NCBI GenBank assembly: GCA_910577435.1
Contig: CAJTLV010000002.1
Location: 181,953 to 245,952 of the forward strand
DNA from: an uncultured Christensenella sp.
Lineage (GTDB): Bacteria > Bacillota > Clostridia > Christensenellales > Pumilibacteraceae
Direction of reading: 5' to 3'
DNA: 64,000 bases
Each line of letters begins with the position of its first letter. Position 1 is the stretch's first letter. The notes beneath the pieces are model-generated. The model did not search any database. It was not told the origin of the DNA and was given only the letters and a program-made list of their open reading frames with translations. This document shows positions 54,201 through 61,821 of the stretch, piece by piece. The position numbers were made by a program, and so were the translations under genes.

Positions 54201-57200
54201 CAGAACGAACTCCGCACCGAGCGTACCGAATGTTCCGCCCAACCACGTGCCGTACTCGCCGGCACTGCTCATCACTTTGAACGTGTCGTACTTTTTGAGA
54301 TACACGCGCGTGAAGTGGAATTTATCTCCGTCACGGACCGCCGCATTAGTCGACCACGCTTCGCTTTGGCCGAACCAATCGGTGAAGTTGCCTGCGAAAT
54401 ACCAAACGCCGTCTTCGAGAGTTTCCGCCTTGCTCGGCACGTTATTGCCGCCCGTCGGGTCGCGCATTGCGATATAGCCGTCGAGAGTGAACGTAATGTA
54501 TTTATCGCCGCTTGCGTTCTCGCCGAACTCGACCGTCCACGTATGCCCGTCGCCGAACGCATACGCGTCGATTTTATAGTTGGGATCGCCGCCGTCGGTG
54601 CACACCACAGCCATCACCGACGGGCGGACGGTATAGGACACCGTATACGGCGAGGATTGAGACCAATCGATCCCCGCAGTCTTTGTGTAATCGGCAAACT
54701 TGAACTCGTCGCCAGCCTTTAACGTCAAGCCGCTTATTGCCCATTCTTTGGCAACGTTCTTGCCGTCCGCAGTGTCGTAACGCGTGACCGACGCTTTATA
54801 TGACGAAGCACCCGCATTTTCCAACGCGCTGTTCCAGCCGTTGAAACTGCCCAGAATATATTTGCCGTCCGTCGGTTTTTCGTACCATTTAACGTAAAGA
54901 ACAAACGTGCGGTTTTCCGCGCTTATACCGACCGCGCCGTTTACTGCGGTATCGAAATCCCACTCGTTTTCGCACGCCGCGTCGGTATACCACCCCAAGA
55001 ATCCGTAATTGGGAAGGTCGGGAACCGTTGTCGGCTCGGCGATCTTCTCGCCGTAGATTACGGTGCCGTTCACGGGCATTCCGCTCGTGGTGTTTTCCAC
55101 GCCTGCCGGTTTGTTCGCGTTGTATACGACGTTGTAGACGTTGCCGGATTTTGCGTACAGCGTTATCGTATTTTCGCCGTCGGCGTCATCGATGAGCGAC
55201 GCGTTCAGCGTTGCGACGGCGTTGCCCTCGCACTCCACGTCCAAGAACCAGCCGTCGAAGTAGTAGCCCTCTTCGAGAGCGGGCGCGGCGAGCGCCGTGT
55301 CCGCGTCGGTTATTTTATATGTCGTGGGCAGTGTCGTAGTGAAACCGTCGCCTATATACTCGATCGTATAGTTTATAGGCGTCCACTTGGCGTATATCGT
55401 CTTTACGGCGGTCACGGGCGTATCGAAGTCGTATGCCGTTCCGAACGTACCGTTATCCTCGAACCAACCGCCGAATACGTAGCCCTTGCGAGCGCCGGAA
55501 AGATCGCGGTTTACCGCCTTTTCGTTCTCGACGATGTTGCGTGTCGACGTGGTCTTTCCGTCCCCGTTATAATCGTAACCGTAATCGAACGTGAACGCAA
55601 AGGTCGTCATTTTCTCTATCTTTGCGACGAACGTTTTATCGCCGCTCGTTTGCGGAGTGATGTTGTCGACGATAGTCTCCGTCGGATCGCCCGACAAGTA
55701 CCAACCGATAAACGTATACGGCACGCTGTCTCCGTCTTTGTTGACGACGGTTACATAGCTCGATCCGGGCAAAGCGGTGGTAGCACCGTATGTGTATTTA
55801 TCGGGCGCGGTCGGCGAAAGCGTCGCTTCGTAAGTCGAATCGGTGCCGCCGAGAATATACGTTATGCCATACTTCTTGGCAATCCATCTCGCTTGCAGTT
55901 TGATGTCTGCGGCGGTCATATGAACGATCCGCGTGTAGTCGATCTTTTCGACCTTGACGCCGGCAACCGTGTACCAACCGTCGAAATCGTAATGATCCCG
56001 CGTCGGCTGCGCAAGAATTACGTCGCCGTCCGTCGCTTTGTACTTCGTGGGATTGGACGCGGCGTTCGCACCGCCGTCCAGCGTATAAGTTACGTCGTAC
56101 TCCTTAGCCGTCCACTTGGCATAAAGAATAACGTCCGCAGTATCTATCGTATCGTTTTCGAAATCCCATTCGTTTATGCAATTCGATTCTTTGAACCAGC
56201 CGCCGAAGTCGAAACCTACGAGCGTAGGCGCGTCCGGCTTATGAGTACCCTCGCCTTCCTCGACCGTTCTCTTAGCGGGCAGACCGACGATAAAGCTCGC
56301 GAACTCCGCATTGTTGGCGTCGAATAAAATATCGTGCAAAGGCACTGCGGGCGTTTCTACGGCAAGCGCAAACACAGCGTCTTTTCCGCCGTAGCTCGCA
56401 GTAATCGATACCCGATCTCCTTCCGCCTGCAACTTATTATCCGATGTGAGCGCGCTTGAAGTAAAAGTAATATCCGAAACGTCCACCCGTCCGCTCGTGC
56501 CGTCGTTGTAGGTTGCCGTAAAAGTCAGTCCGCTCACGTCGAGATAAGACCCTACGTATTGCGTCGGGTTTTCCAGCGTGCCGCTTATTTCGAGAGCGGA
56601 TACCGCACGCGAAACGACCGTAATATCGAACGAGGTCGTTTTGCCGCCGTATTCGACCGTAACGGAGGTATTTACGACTGTAAGCGCCGCCCCGCTCGCG
56701 GGCGACGTAGTATATCCGGCAGTAACGGTTTCGGACGAATTATCCGAATAGTGCGCTGTCACGACCAGCCCCGCGAGATTGAGCGCCTGCCCCGCTATGT
56801 ACTCCGTCTTTGTCGGCGGAACAACCGAAATTCTCTCCAACGTCGGTTGCGGATCGGGATCGTCCGTAAGCTCGAAAGTAGCGGTCACCGTCACGTCGCC
56901 TTTCGGCATTGCGAAAGCATATACGGCGGCGGACGTATCGATGTTCACGTCATTGTATTTAAGAGTGGACAAGCGGTATCCGTTCGCAGGCGTAACTGTA
57001 AGCGTTACCGTTTCCCCCTCTGCCGCCGTAGCTCTATCGGCAGTGACCGTGCCGTTTTCCGTCGCCGCGACGGTAACGGAATACGAAACGGGGTCGTCCG
57101 ACAGCCAGCCCGCATACAGCGTAATGTCGGCGGTGATAGGCGTCGACGACAGCACTACGGCAGTGTCGGGATCGTATGCGCGGTACCAGAACGTGAAATC

Positions 57201-57431
57201 ATAGCCGCTCCGCGTCGGAGTTTTACCGACCGCACAGCTCCCGTTCTCCACCGTTTCGACGTATGTCGCGGCCCCGCCGTCGAACGTTCCGCCGTTGGCG
57301 TCGAACGTGACCGTGCTGGTTTCGGGTTCGTTTGCGTCGATCTTGTCCTTTTTGGAACAACCGAAAACCGCGCAGGTAAATGCCGACGCGACGAGTAGCG
57401 TGATCACCGTCACAAAGCGTTTTTTCATCAT
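51240..57431 (-). CDS. Giant surface lipoprotein with InlB-type and starch-binding-like modules
   Basis: A 2063-residue lipoprotein with a signal peptide ending in the lipobox VFGCSKK (Cys25). The body alternates about ten InlB B-type (Listeria-Bacteroides) repeats, seen as phrases such as GYDFTFWY, ITLYAGW, GYVFGGWFEDNG and VILYAKW, with bacterial Ig-like domains (LNLAGLVVTAHYSDNS, FNTSGLIFTAHYNDG). Three regions look like carbohydrate-binding modules: ILGSFNGWNSAL, WYFAGNFTDWFG and YYVVGSLNNWG. The last 120 residues contain LSPSWPGAAMDG, typical of CBM26 starch binders. Likely role: glycan capture at the cell surface, as an inference. It has a consensus promoter and a terminator and is transcribed alone. 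Confidence 0.9.
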   Translation of the reverse strand: MMKKRFVTVITLLVASAFTCAVFGCSKKDKIDANEPETSTVTFDANGGTFDGGAATYVETVENGSCAVGKTPTRSGYDFTFWYRAYDPDTAVVLSSTPITADITLYAGWLSDDPVSYSVTVAATENGTVTADRATAAEGETVTLTVTPANGYRLSTLKYNDVNIDTSAAVYAFAMPKGDVTVTATFELTDDPDPQPTLERISVVPPTKTEYIAGQALNLAGLVVTAHYSDNSSETVTAGYTTSPASGAALTVVNTSVTVEYGGKTTSFDITVVSRAVSALEISGTLENPTQYVGSYLDVSGLTFTATYNDGTSGRVDVSDITFTSSALTSDNKLQAEGDRVSITASYGGKDAVFALAVETPAVPLHDILFDANNAEFASFIVGLPAKRTVEEGEGTHKPDAPTLVGFDFGGWFKESNCINEWDFENDTIDTADVILYAKWTAKEYDVTYTLDGGANAASNPTKYKATDGDVILAQPTRDHYDFDGWYTVAGVKVEKIDYTRIVHMTAADIKLQARWIAKKYGITYILGGTDSTYEATLSPTAPDKYTYGATTALPGSSYVTVVNKDGDSVPYTFIGWYLSGDPTETIVDNITPQTSGDKTFVAKIEKMTTFAFTFDYGYDYNGDGKTTSTRNIVENEKAVNRDLSGARKGYVFGGWFEDNGTFGTAYDFDTPVTAVKTIYAKWTPINYTIEYIGDGFTTTLPTTYKITDADTALAAPALEEGYYFDGWFLDVECEGNAVATLNASLIDDADGENTITLYAKSGNVYNVVYNANKPAGVENTTSGMPVNGTVIYGEKIAEPTTVPDLPNYGFLGWYTDAACENEWDFDTAVNGAVGISAENRTFVLYVKWYEKPTDGKYILGSFNGWNSALENAGASSYKASVTRYDTADGKNVAKEWAISGLTLKAGDEFKFADYTKTAGIDWSQSSPYTVSYTVRPSVMAVVCTDGGDPNYKIDAYAFGDGHTWTVEFGENASGDKYITFTLDGYIAMRDPTGGNNVPSKAETLEDGVWYFAGNFTDWFGQSEAWSTNAAVRDGDKFHFTRVYLKKYDTFKVMSSAGEYGTWLGGTFGTLGAEFVLSSSGDNICLDTIEDGYYNIVFDPVSGRMTVYEYADVRIALDPDNTVYVGDRVTKEHFSVTADGVSTTDFELIGSTDAVGGDNANTVKIICCGGVFEFSFTATAFTASGVTVTGTLGKTEYLVGDAFDPTGLVFTLVYDNGRTKLLSASDMTFGVDRFTVAGNDIAITAIYGDFTASGDIKVNVANRLTSIVVDMSGVVPPHSAGFVAGDRFDGTGIAVTARYNEGIVGATVVSEPVTDYTLDPADKTLVVGDNVFTVAYLGKTAEFTVTAIARAMTDFTVSGSAAQQYLNGTFNTSGLIFTAHYNDGTTESVNADDISFTSTAFTNINTFGTFGDAVVTATFGGLSCDINVNIENTARYTVTFIANIAEYAPVGMPIAQSVQFGHTVTEPTAPTLKGFVFGGWYKNADCTSAWAFDTDVVNGNIGIYAKWTAIAYNIDYFVDGERSDTDTYAAAAGVFGDKQLKTPDDRADYRFVGWSLEENGADTFTVMTYDMLPDGGDTIRLYAVYVAIVYRTVAFDLNYIGAPTATTVRVEDGMTAERPADPTRSGYTFGGWYEEAACLTEYMFGDVVTRDITLYAKWTENVVEVTFDYNYEGAPAAKVVYVSENTAAVRPSPDPERDGYAFLGWFADESGKTEWKFDTVVTAPVTIYAKWQELTGNYITVDGDDTEYEMTDNSGHSEYHEVEYMYSGLKLKANDTVKFVVDDRIISAVIDAAVVGIDKSNSAAPQSSIKITADGTFTFYLYKTKATDTNWTIYGTYAEAPVLVEGAYYVVGSLNNWGIVSGYNLVDGSVTLELDVDDEFKIAKNVGGEVVWTGALGFSSVSSGIGYVKTSTDNNIVIKLKGTYTLAVTADNKISISSSDVEEPTDVDLSAYKTLEVVFNDKTVTFAFDLPSWATSDASLYIFGDTVLSPSWPGAAMDGSTITVDGNIAEAKLIVSFKENSSSKQSEDILGSSFADGSIYLVSVSDWVYGKDGVFNANIAKLA

Positions 57432-57493
57432 TTTCCCTCTATGAAAATCCGATTTTACGCGAGCAAAGAAGTCATTATGCGTAGTTTGTATGT

Positions 57494-57522
57494 ATAATAC
57501 TACTTTATACCGCGTTTGTCAA
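57494..57522 (-). promoter_or_regulatory. Promoter of the giant lipoprotein gene
   Basis: The -35 TTGACA (57517-57522) and -10 TATTAT (57494-57499) have a 17-nt spacer. It points away from the promoter of the PHP gene, so the region is divergent. Confidence 0.8.
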
Positions 57523-57569
57523 TACTTTTCGAAATTTTAACACGCTTCACAGGAAAACGCCGACCGATA

Positions 57570-57598
57570 TTGACTTTCGACGCGGCAAGTGTTATAAT
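57570..57598 (+). promoter_or_regulatory. PHP gene promoter, leaderless geometry
   Basis: The -35 TTGACT (57570-57575) and -10 TATAAT (57593-57598) have a 17-nt spacer. Six bases separate the -10 from the ATG at 57605, so the mRNA should start at the start codon. No ribosome site is present. Confidence 0.8.
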
Positions 57599-57604
57599 CG
57601 CACT

Positions 57605-58402
57605 ATGAAACTTATCGATTACGTCGCGGATCTCGGCAATATGGACTGTCACCTGCACAGCAGGTTTTCACCCGACGCGCGCGGCGCGGGAGCGGACGCC
57701 CCCGAAGAAATAGCACGCGTAGTTCGCGAGCGCGGCTTACGCGGTTTTATCGTCACCGACCACATCGACGTGGGGCATTGGCTCAATTACCCGCCGTTTG
57801 ATTTCGACCTGTATTTCGAGACTTGGGAACGCGTTCGTCGCGACAATCCCGACCTAACTATTTATATAGGATTGGAGGTCGGTTTCGAAGAAGAACACGC
57901 CGAAGAGACGGCTAAACTCATAAAAGACCTGCCGCTCGAATACGTCATTAACAGTATCCATTATTGGAAACGCGACGCCGTTTTCGACAAGAACGGCAAT
58001 CTCACGGGCGACGAATGGGCGCACGGTCGGATCGCCGCGTACACCAAATATCTCGAAGCGGTAATCGCATCGCTCGACGCACCCTATCCGTTCTCGACTA
58101 TCGGTCATCTCGGCTTTCCAGAACGGTATGCGCCCTACCCCGTAGGCGAACGGGAAATGGAATACGGTCTGTTCAAACCGCTCTTTGACAAGATAATCGA
58201 AAAAGCGGTAGCGCGCGGCGTGCGGTTCGAGGAGAACACCAACGCCGACGGAGAAATGCGCCTGCCGCGCGCGGACTTCTTACGCGCTTACAAAGCGGCG
58301 GGCGGCGTTCGTCCCGTACTCGGCTCGGATGCGCACGTTTCGGCATCTATCGGACAGCATTTCGACAAAGCCGAGAAGTTCTTGGACGGAATTTTCCGAT
58401 AA
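57605..58402 (+). CDS. PHP-family phosphatase, histidinol-phosphatase-like
   Basis: This is the only plus-strand gene. The 265-residue protein has the PHP metal motifs MDCHLHSRFSPDA (13-25), VTDHIDVGHW, GLEVGFEEEH, INSIHYW, IGHLGFPERY and GSDAHVSASIG. It is closest in plan to histidinol-phosphate phosphatase of the HisK/HisJ type, but other PHP phosphoesterases look the same and no his genes are nearby. The start at 57605 fits a leaderless mRNA; a second ATG at codon 13 would give the more usual family N-terminus but has no ribosome site either. I place no terminator behind it. Confidence 0.9.
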   Translation: MKLIDYVADLGNMDCHLHSRFSPDARGAGADAPEEIARVVRERGLRGFIVTDHIDVGHWLNYPPFDFDLYFETWERVRRDNPDLTIYIGLEVGFEEEHAEETAKLIKDLPLEYVINSIHYWKRDAVFDKNGNLTGDEWAHGRIAAYTKYLEAVIASLDAPYPFSTIGHLGFPERYAPYPVGEREMEYGLFKPLFDKIIEKAVARGVRFEENTNADGEMRLPRADFLRAYKAAGGVRPVLGSDAHVSASIGQHFDKAEKFLDGIFR

Positions 58403-58427
58403 TACGCGGAATACGTTTTCGGCAATC

Positions 58428-58458
58428 GAAAAAAGCCTTCACTGTCGTGTCGGCTTGT
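58428..58458 (-). terminator. Probable terminator overlapping a gene end
   Basis: AAGCC pairs with GGCTT across a 14-nt loop and TTTT follows on the minus strand. It overlaps the end of the 220-residue gene, in the convergent gap with the PHP gene. Confidence 0.45.
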
Positions 58459-59101
58459 CGTCGTCGGTATCATTCTGCGGATTATCGTACCCGAATATAT
58501 CCGTATCGTTATTATCGTATTTCGGCTTGTCGTCGCTATACGTCCCTTTTCTTTTGCCGTCGGCGAACGGCGGAATGCGTTTGAGAACGACTAGCGAAAG
58601 CGACGAGAATATAAAATCGAGCGGAACGAGTATCAACGTCGCTATAAGTGCGAACACTATGTAACCGCCCGGCCTGTTCGCCCATTCGATAACGGGTATG
58701 TCAAGCCCCACAGTCAATACGCGCGTTGCGACGAGGTAGATAAATCCGAGCGTGATATTGAAAAACAGCGTAACAGTCACACCGCGCAAAATACCGCTTT
58801 TCACTCTGAAATAAGTGAACCTGTGAATGAAATTCGCAATAATGCCATACGGCGCGAACATAAATAAAAGCGCAAACCATTTGAGCGTTAATCCGACGAA
58901 CGCGAACATAACGCCGAGCGTCGCCAGTGCCGAAAGCACGCCGTAAACAATATTTCCGCGCTTGCACGCGAGAAATATACAAAATGCCGCCAGATACAGC
59001 GGCATTACACTGAGCGGCAGATATGCGGTCATCGCGCAACAAACGATCGCAAGCGCGGTACATACCGCCGCCGTTGTTAATTTTTTAGTCGATGCGCGCA
59101 A
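58439..59101 (-). CDS. Multi-pass membrane protein, ECF S-component-like
   Basis: The 220-residue protein has about five to six membrane segments in residues 8-190, opening with KKLTTAAVCTALAIVC, which resembles the N-terminus of vitamin-binding S subunits of ECF transporters. The short polar tail after residue 190 is rich in Asp and Lys. The S-subunit call is an inference from general shape; DUF2232-type proteins look similar. It lies 18 nt after the J-like/TPR gene and probably shares its transcript. No ECF ATPase or T subunit is in the window. Confidence 0.6.
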   Translation of the reverse strand: MRASTKKLTTAAVCTALAIVCCAMTAYLPLSVMPLYLAAFCIFLACKRGNIVYGVLSALATLGVMFAFVGLTLKWFALLFMFAPYGIIANFIHRFTYFRVKSGILRGVTVTLFFNITLGFIYLVATRVLTVGLDIPVIEWANRPGGYIVFALIATLILVPLDFIFSSLSLVVLKRIPPFADGKRKGTYSDDKPKYDNNDTDIFGYDNPQNDTDDDKPTRQ

Positions 59102-59119
59102 AAGCCGAGCCGAGTAGCG

Positions 59120-59737
59120 TCAGCAACAACGGAGAGTGGTGCACAGACAATCGGTCAGGCAGTACGCACAACAGCAGGTAGACAGGCAGTTGGACATATC
59201 GTTCGCCTGTTGCTGCGGCACGGGCGCTTCCTGTTGTTGCGCCGCCCCGCCGTTAGAGGCATTGCCCGTCATACCGGGATTTGCGATCGTCATTTTGAGT
59301 TTGTCGAGCGACGAACGGTACTTCGCATTAGTCGGATCGTCCTGAACGGCCATTTCCAGCTGTGTCTTGGCTTCGGTCAACCATTCGCGTTTATAAAACA
59401 CGATAGCCTGCATATAATGCCACTCGCCCTTACGGTCGGTTATCGAATCGAGAATATCCTGCGCCTCGTTGTACTTGCCCTGACGGATAAGACCGTCCAC
59501 ACGTCCGTAGCAGTCGCCGTCGCCGATCGAATCGAATTTTTCTTCGCTCTCGATATTCGCGCCGATAATGACCCACGCTTCCTCCAACTCTTGGAGTTTG
59601 CGAGCGCCCTCGTTGCCCTCTTCTCCGGCTTTGAACCGCTGTTCGCCGTAAAGTTCGCGAAGTTCTTTATAGCGCGCTTTCAGTTTTTCGTGTTCGGTGG
59701 ATCTGTCCAGCCCCAACACCGCATAGGGATCTTTCAT
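59120..59737 (-). CDS. J-like/TPR protein with Cys-rich tail
   Basis: The start at 59737 (MKDPYAVLGLDRST) has AAGGAGA upstream. The first 65 residues follow the J-domain plan (YAVLGL, helix KLKARYKELRELY, then LQELEEAWVIIG), but the HPD motif that activates Hsp70 is absent; the loop reads YGEQRFKAGEEG. Two TPR-like repeats follow (IRQGKYNEAQDIL, KREWLTEAKTQLEMAV). After a Gln/Pro linker the protein ends in 24 residues with nine Cys, including a CCC run. This tail may bind metal or be lipid-modified. The next gene upstream encodes a DUF5685-type protein; the pair may act together. It is 205 residues long. Confidence 0.8.
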   Translation of the reverse strand: MKDPYAVLGLDRSTEHEKLKARYKELRELYGEQRFKAGEEGNEGARKLQELEEAWVIIGANIESEEKFDSIGDGDCYGRVDGLIRQGKYNEAQDILDSITDRKGEWHYMQAIVFYKREWLTEAKTQLEMAVQDDPTNAKYRSSLDKLKMTIANPGMTGNASNGGAAQQQEAPVPQQQANDMSNCLSTCCCAYCLTDCLCTTLRCC

Positions 59738-59807
59738 ATAGGTCTCCTTGTGTCCGCACACGTCGCGGGATCGCCCCTATCGGGTCCGATCCGAATGTAT
59801 TCTCGGT

Positions 59808-59813
59808 ATTATA
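59808..59813 (-). promoter_or_regulatory. Possible -10 element of the J-like/TPR gene
   Basis: TATAAT lies about 70 nt upstream of the start, but I see no good -35 at the right distance, so this call is weak. The rest of 59738-59916 holds only short inverted repeats near 59875-59900. Confidence 0.3.
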
Positions 59814-59916
59814 CGCCTCGAATGTTAACGTTACGTGTAGTTTATATTAAATTACGATTAAAATATGCGCGTAGATTGCGCACTCGCTACGTTCGCACGA
59901 CTCGGAATGCCCGCGT

Positions 59917-60795
59917 TTATATTCGCGGCGGTCTCAACTTTTTAACCGAACCGAGCAGTTCGTTTTGCTTGGACAGCATTCCGTCGAACACTATGTTGCG
60001 GAGCAATCCGTAGCTTTGCGTGAACCGCATCGCCGAAAAGCACTGTCCGGCACGACCGCGCGTGGACGTGAAATAAAATTCGAGGTCATCCCTGTGCGCG
60101 TCAATGAACGCCTTGCGCGTCGTAAACCCGTCCCGCCCGTATGTCGCAAGCAACGGATTGTAACGCTTATGCTTGAAATCGTCCGCAATATCGTCGAGCG
60201 CGTCGGCGAGGTACACAAACTTGCCTACGTTATAGCACAGTCCGCGCAAGTTATCGTCGGTCGGTCTTTCGAGTATCGTTTCGGGCAGTACGCGCATAAG
60301 GCTTGCGAACGGATCGGCGGCGCGGTCTACGCCGACTACGTCCGCCGTCTCTACGGCACGCTGTAATTTATAGCTTTCCTCGATAACGCTCCAAATATCG
60401 GGGCAGGCGCGTTTTGCCGTCTCGAACGGTTTTTTCAGTGCGCTTCGCACCGCGCGGTATTTAATTCCGTCGCCGTCGATAACCCCGTCGTCCGCCTTTT
60501 GATATGCGAGCAAAATATTAGCCGCCGCAAGCCGCGCAAGCAGTTCGTTCGACTGCAACACCGCTTTCTTCTTTACGGGATTGAGTACGCACGTATGCTC
60601 TTCTATTACTATATCCGCCGCCGCGTAATCGCAAAGAAGCGCCGACAGGAACGCAAAGTCGTAATTGGTCGTAAAACGCGGAAGCTGTCCGTACAGTTTG
60701 CCGGTCTGACAACACATTCCGCAATAGAACGAGCGGTATAACACGAAGTCGCTCATTTTGAGCGTCGATTTTTCGGGAACTATATACCCGTACAT
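59917..60795 (-). CDS. DUF5685 family protein
   Basis: The 292-residue protein starts MYGYIVPEKSTLKMSDF, followed by YRSFYCGMCCQTGKLYG (Cys25, 28, 29) and NYDFAFLSALLCDY, the pattern I associate with DUF5685. It looks all-helical. An acidic motif LADALDDIADDFKHKR (197-210) resembles the aspartate-rich motifs of helical prenyl synthases; that similarity is visual only and the function is unknown. The start overlaps the trpS stop by one base (TGATG), so the two are coupled. Confidence 0.75.
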   Translation of the reverse strand: MYGYIVPEKSTLKMSDFVLYRSFYCGMCCQTGKLYGQLPRFTTNYDFAFLSALLCDYAAADIVIEEHTCVLNPVKKKAVLQSNELLARLAAANILLAYQKADDGVIDGDGIKYRAVRSALKKPFETAKRACPDIWSVIEESYKLQRAVETADVVGVDRAADPFASLMRVLPETILERPTDDNLRGLCYNVGKFVYLADALDDIADDFKHKRYNPLLATYGRDGFTTRKAFIDAHRDDLEFYFTSTRGRAGQCFSAMRFTQSYGLLRNIVFDGMLSKQNELLGSVKKLRPPRI

Positions 60796-61808
60796 CAGCC
60801 GCGCACAAACCCTATTTTTTTGTAGACTTTTTCGAGCGTGCGGGCGGCTATTCGCTCTGCGCGCTCGGCGCCCGATCTCATCAGCCGCATAAGCTCGCCG
60901 TCGTCGGCGCGAAGCTCCGCATACTTTTTCTGCACGGGCGCAAGCGTTTCGATCACAGCTTCGCCGACGCGCGTCTTGAACGTCGCGTAGTCGCTGTCCG
61001 CAAACTCGCTCTGCGCCTGCTCGACTGTCACGCCCGCCGTCGCCGCATAGATATTGAGAAGATTGGTTATCCCCTTTTTGTCGGGCGACGCGACGATACG
61101 CGCCTCGCTGTCCGTCACCGCGCGCTTAAACTTCCGCGCTATCACGTCGGGCGGATCGAGAATAAATACCGAACCCGCGTCATTAGCGTCGCTCTTGCCC
61201 ATCTTGGATGTAGGGTCGAGAAGCGAATAAATGCGCGCGCCCACCTTCGGCGTTCTGCCTTCGGGAACCTTGAACGTCGGCGAATATCTGCCGTTGAACC
61301 GCTCCGCAATGTTTCGGCACAGCTCGACGTGTTGAAGTTGGTCGTCGCCGACGGGAACGACATCGGTTTGGTACAAAAGAATATCCGCCGCCATAAGCAC
61401 GGGATAGTCGAACAGTCCGACGTTGACGTTTTCGGGAGTTTTTTGGCTCTTTTCCTTGAACTGCGTCATTCGACGCGCTTCGCCGAACATCGTGTAATTA
61501 TTGAGCAACCAGCCGAGTTCCGCGTGAGCGCGGACGTGCGACTGCAAGAACACTATGTTTTTTTCGGGATCGATACCGACGGCAATCAACAGCGCGAACA
61601 GCCGCTTGGTGTTTTCGCGCAGTTCCTTAGGTTCGATGGCTACCGTTATGGCGTGAAGATCGGCGACCGCAAACAGGCAATCGAATTCGTCCGACATACT
61701 TCCCCAATGCCGCATCGCACCCAGATAGTTGCCGAGCGTGGGATTGCCCGTCGGTTTGACCGCCGAAAATATTCGTTTTTTTGTTTCGTTTGCCGATTGT
61801 TCCGCCAT
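60795..61808 (-). CDS. trpS: Tryptophanyl-tRNA synthetase
   Basis: TrpS charges tRNA-Trp. The 337-residue class I enzyme has the HIGH-type motif PTLGNYLGAM near the N-terminus (after VKPTGN) and the KMSKS-type motif KMGKSDAND. Other family traits are LLYQTDVVPVGDDQLQH and PALLM-type spacing in DYPVLMAADILL. Length is normal. It sits between thrC (13 nt away) and the DUF5685 gene (1-nt overlap), so it is probably part of a longer transcript. Confidence 0.97.
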   Translation of the reverse strand: MAEQSANETKKRIFSAVKPTGNPTLGNYLGAMRHWGSMSDEFDCLFAVADLHAITVAIEPKELRENTKRLFALLIAVGIDPEKNIVFLQSHVRAHAELGWLLNNYTMFGEARRMTQFKEKSQKTPENVNVGLFDYPVLMAADILLYQTDVVPVGDDQLQHVELCRNIAERFNGRYSPTFKVPEGRTPKVGARIYSLLDPTSKMGKSDANDAGSVFILDPPDVIARKFKRAVTDSEARIVASPDKKGITNLLNIYAATAGVTVEQAQSEFADSDYATFKTRVGEAVIETLAPVQKKYAELRADDGELMRLMRSGAERAERIAARTLEKVYKKIGFVRG

Positions 61809-61821
61809 AGTTATTTTACCT

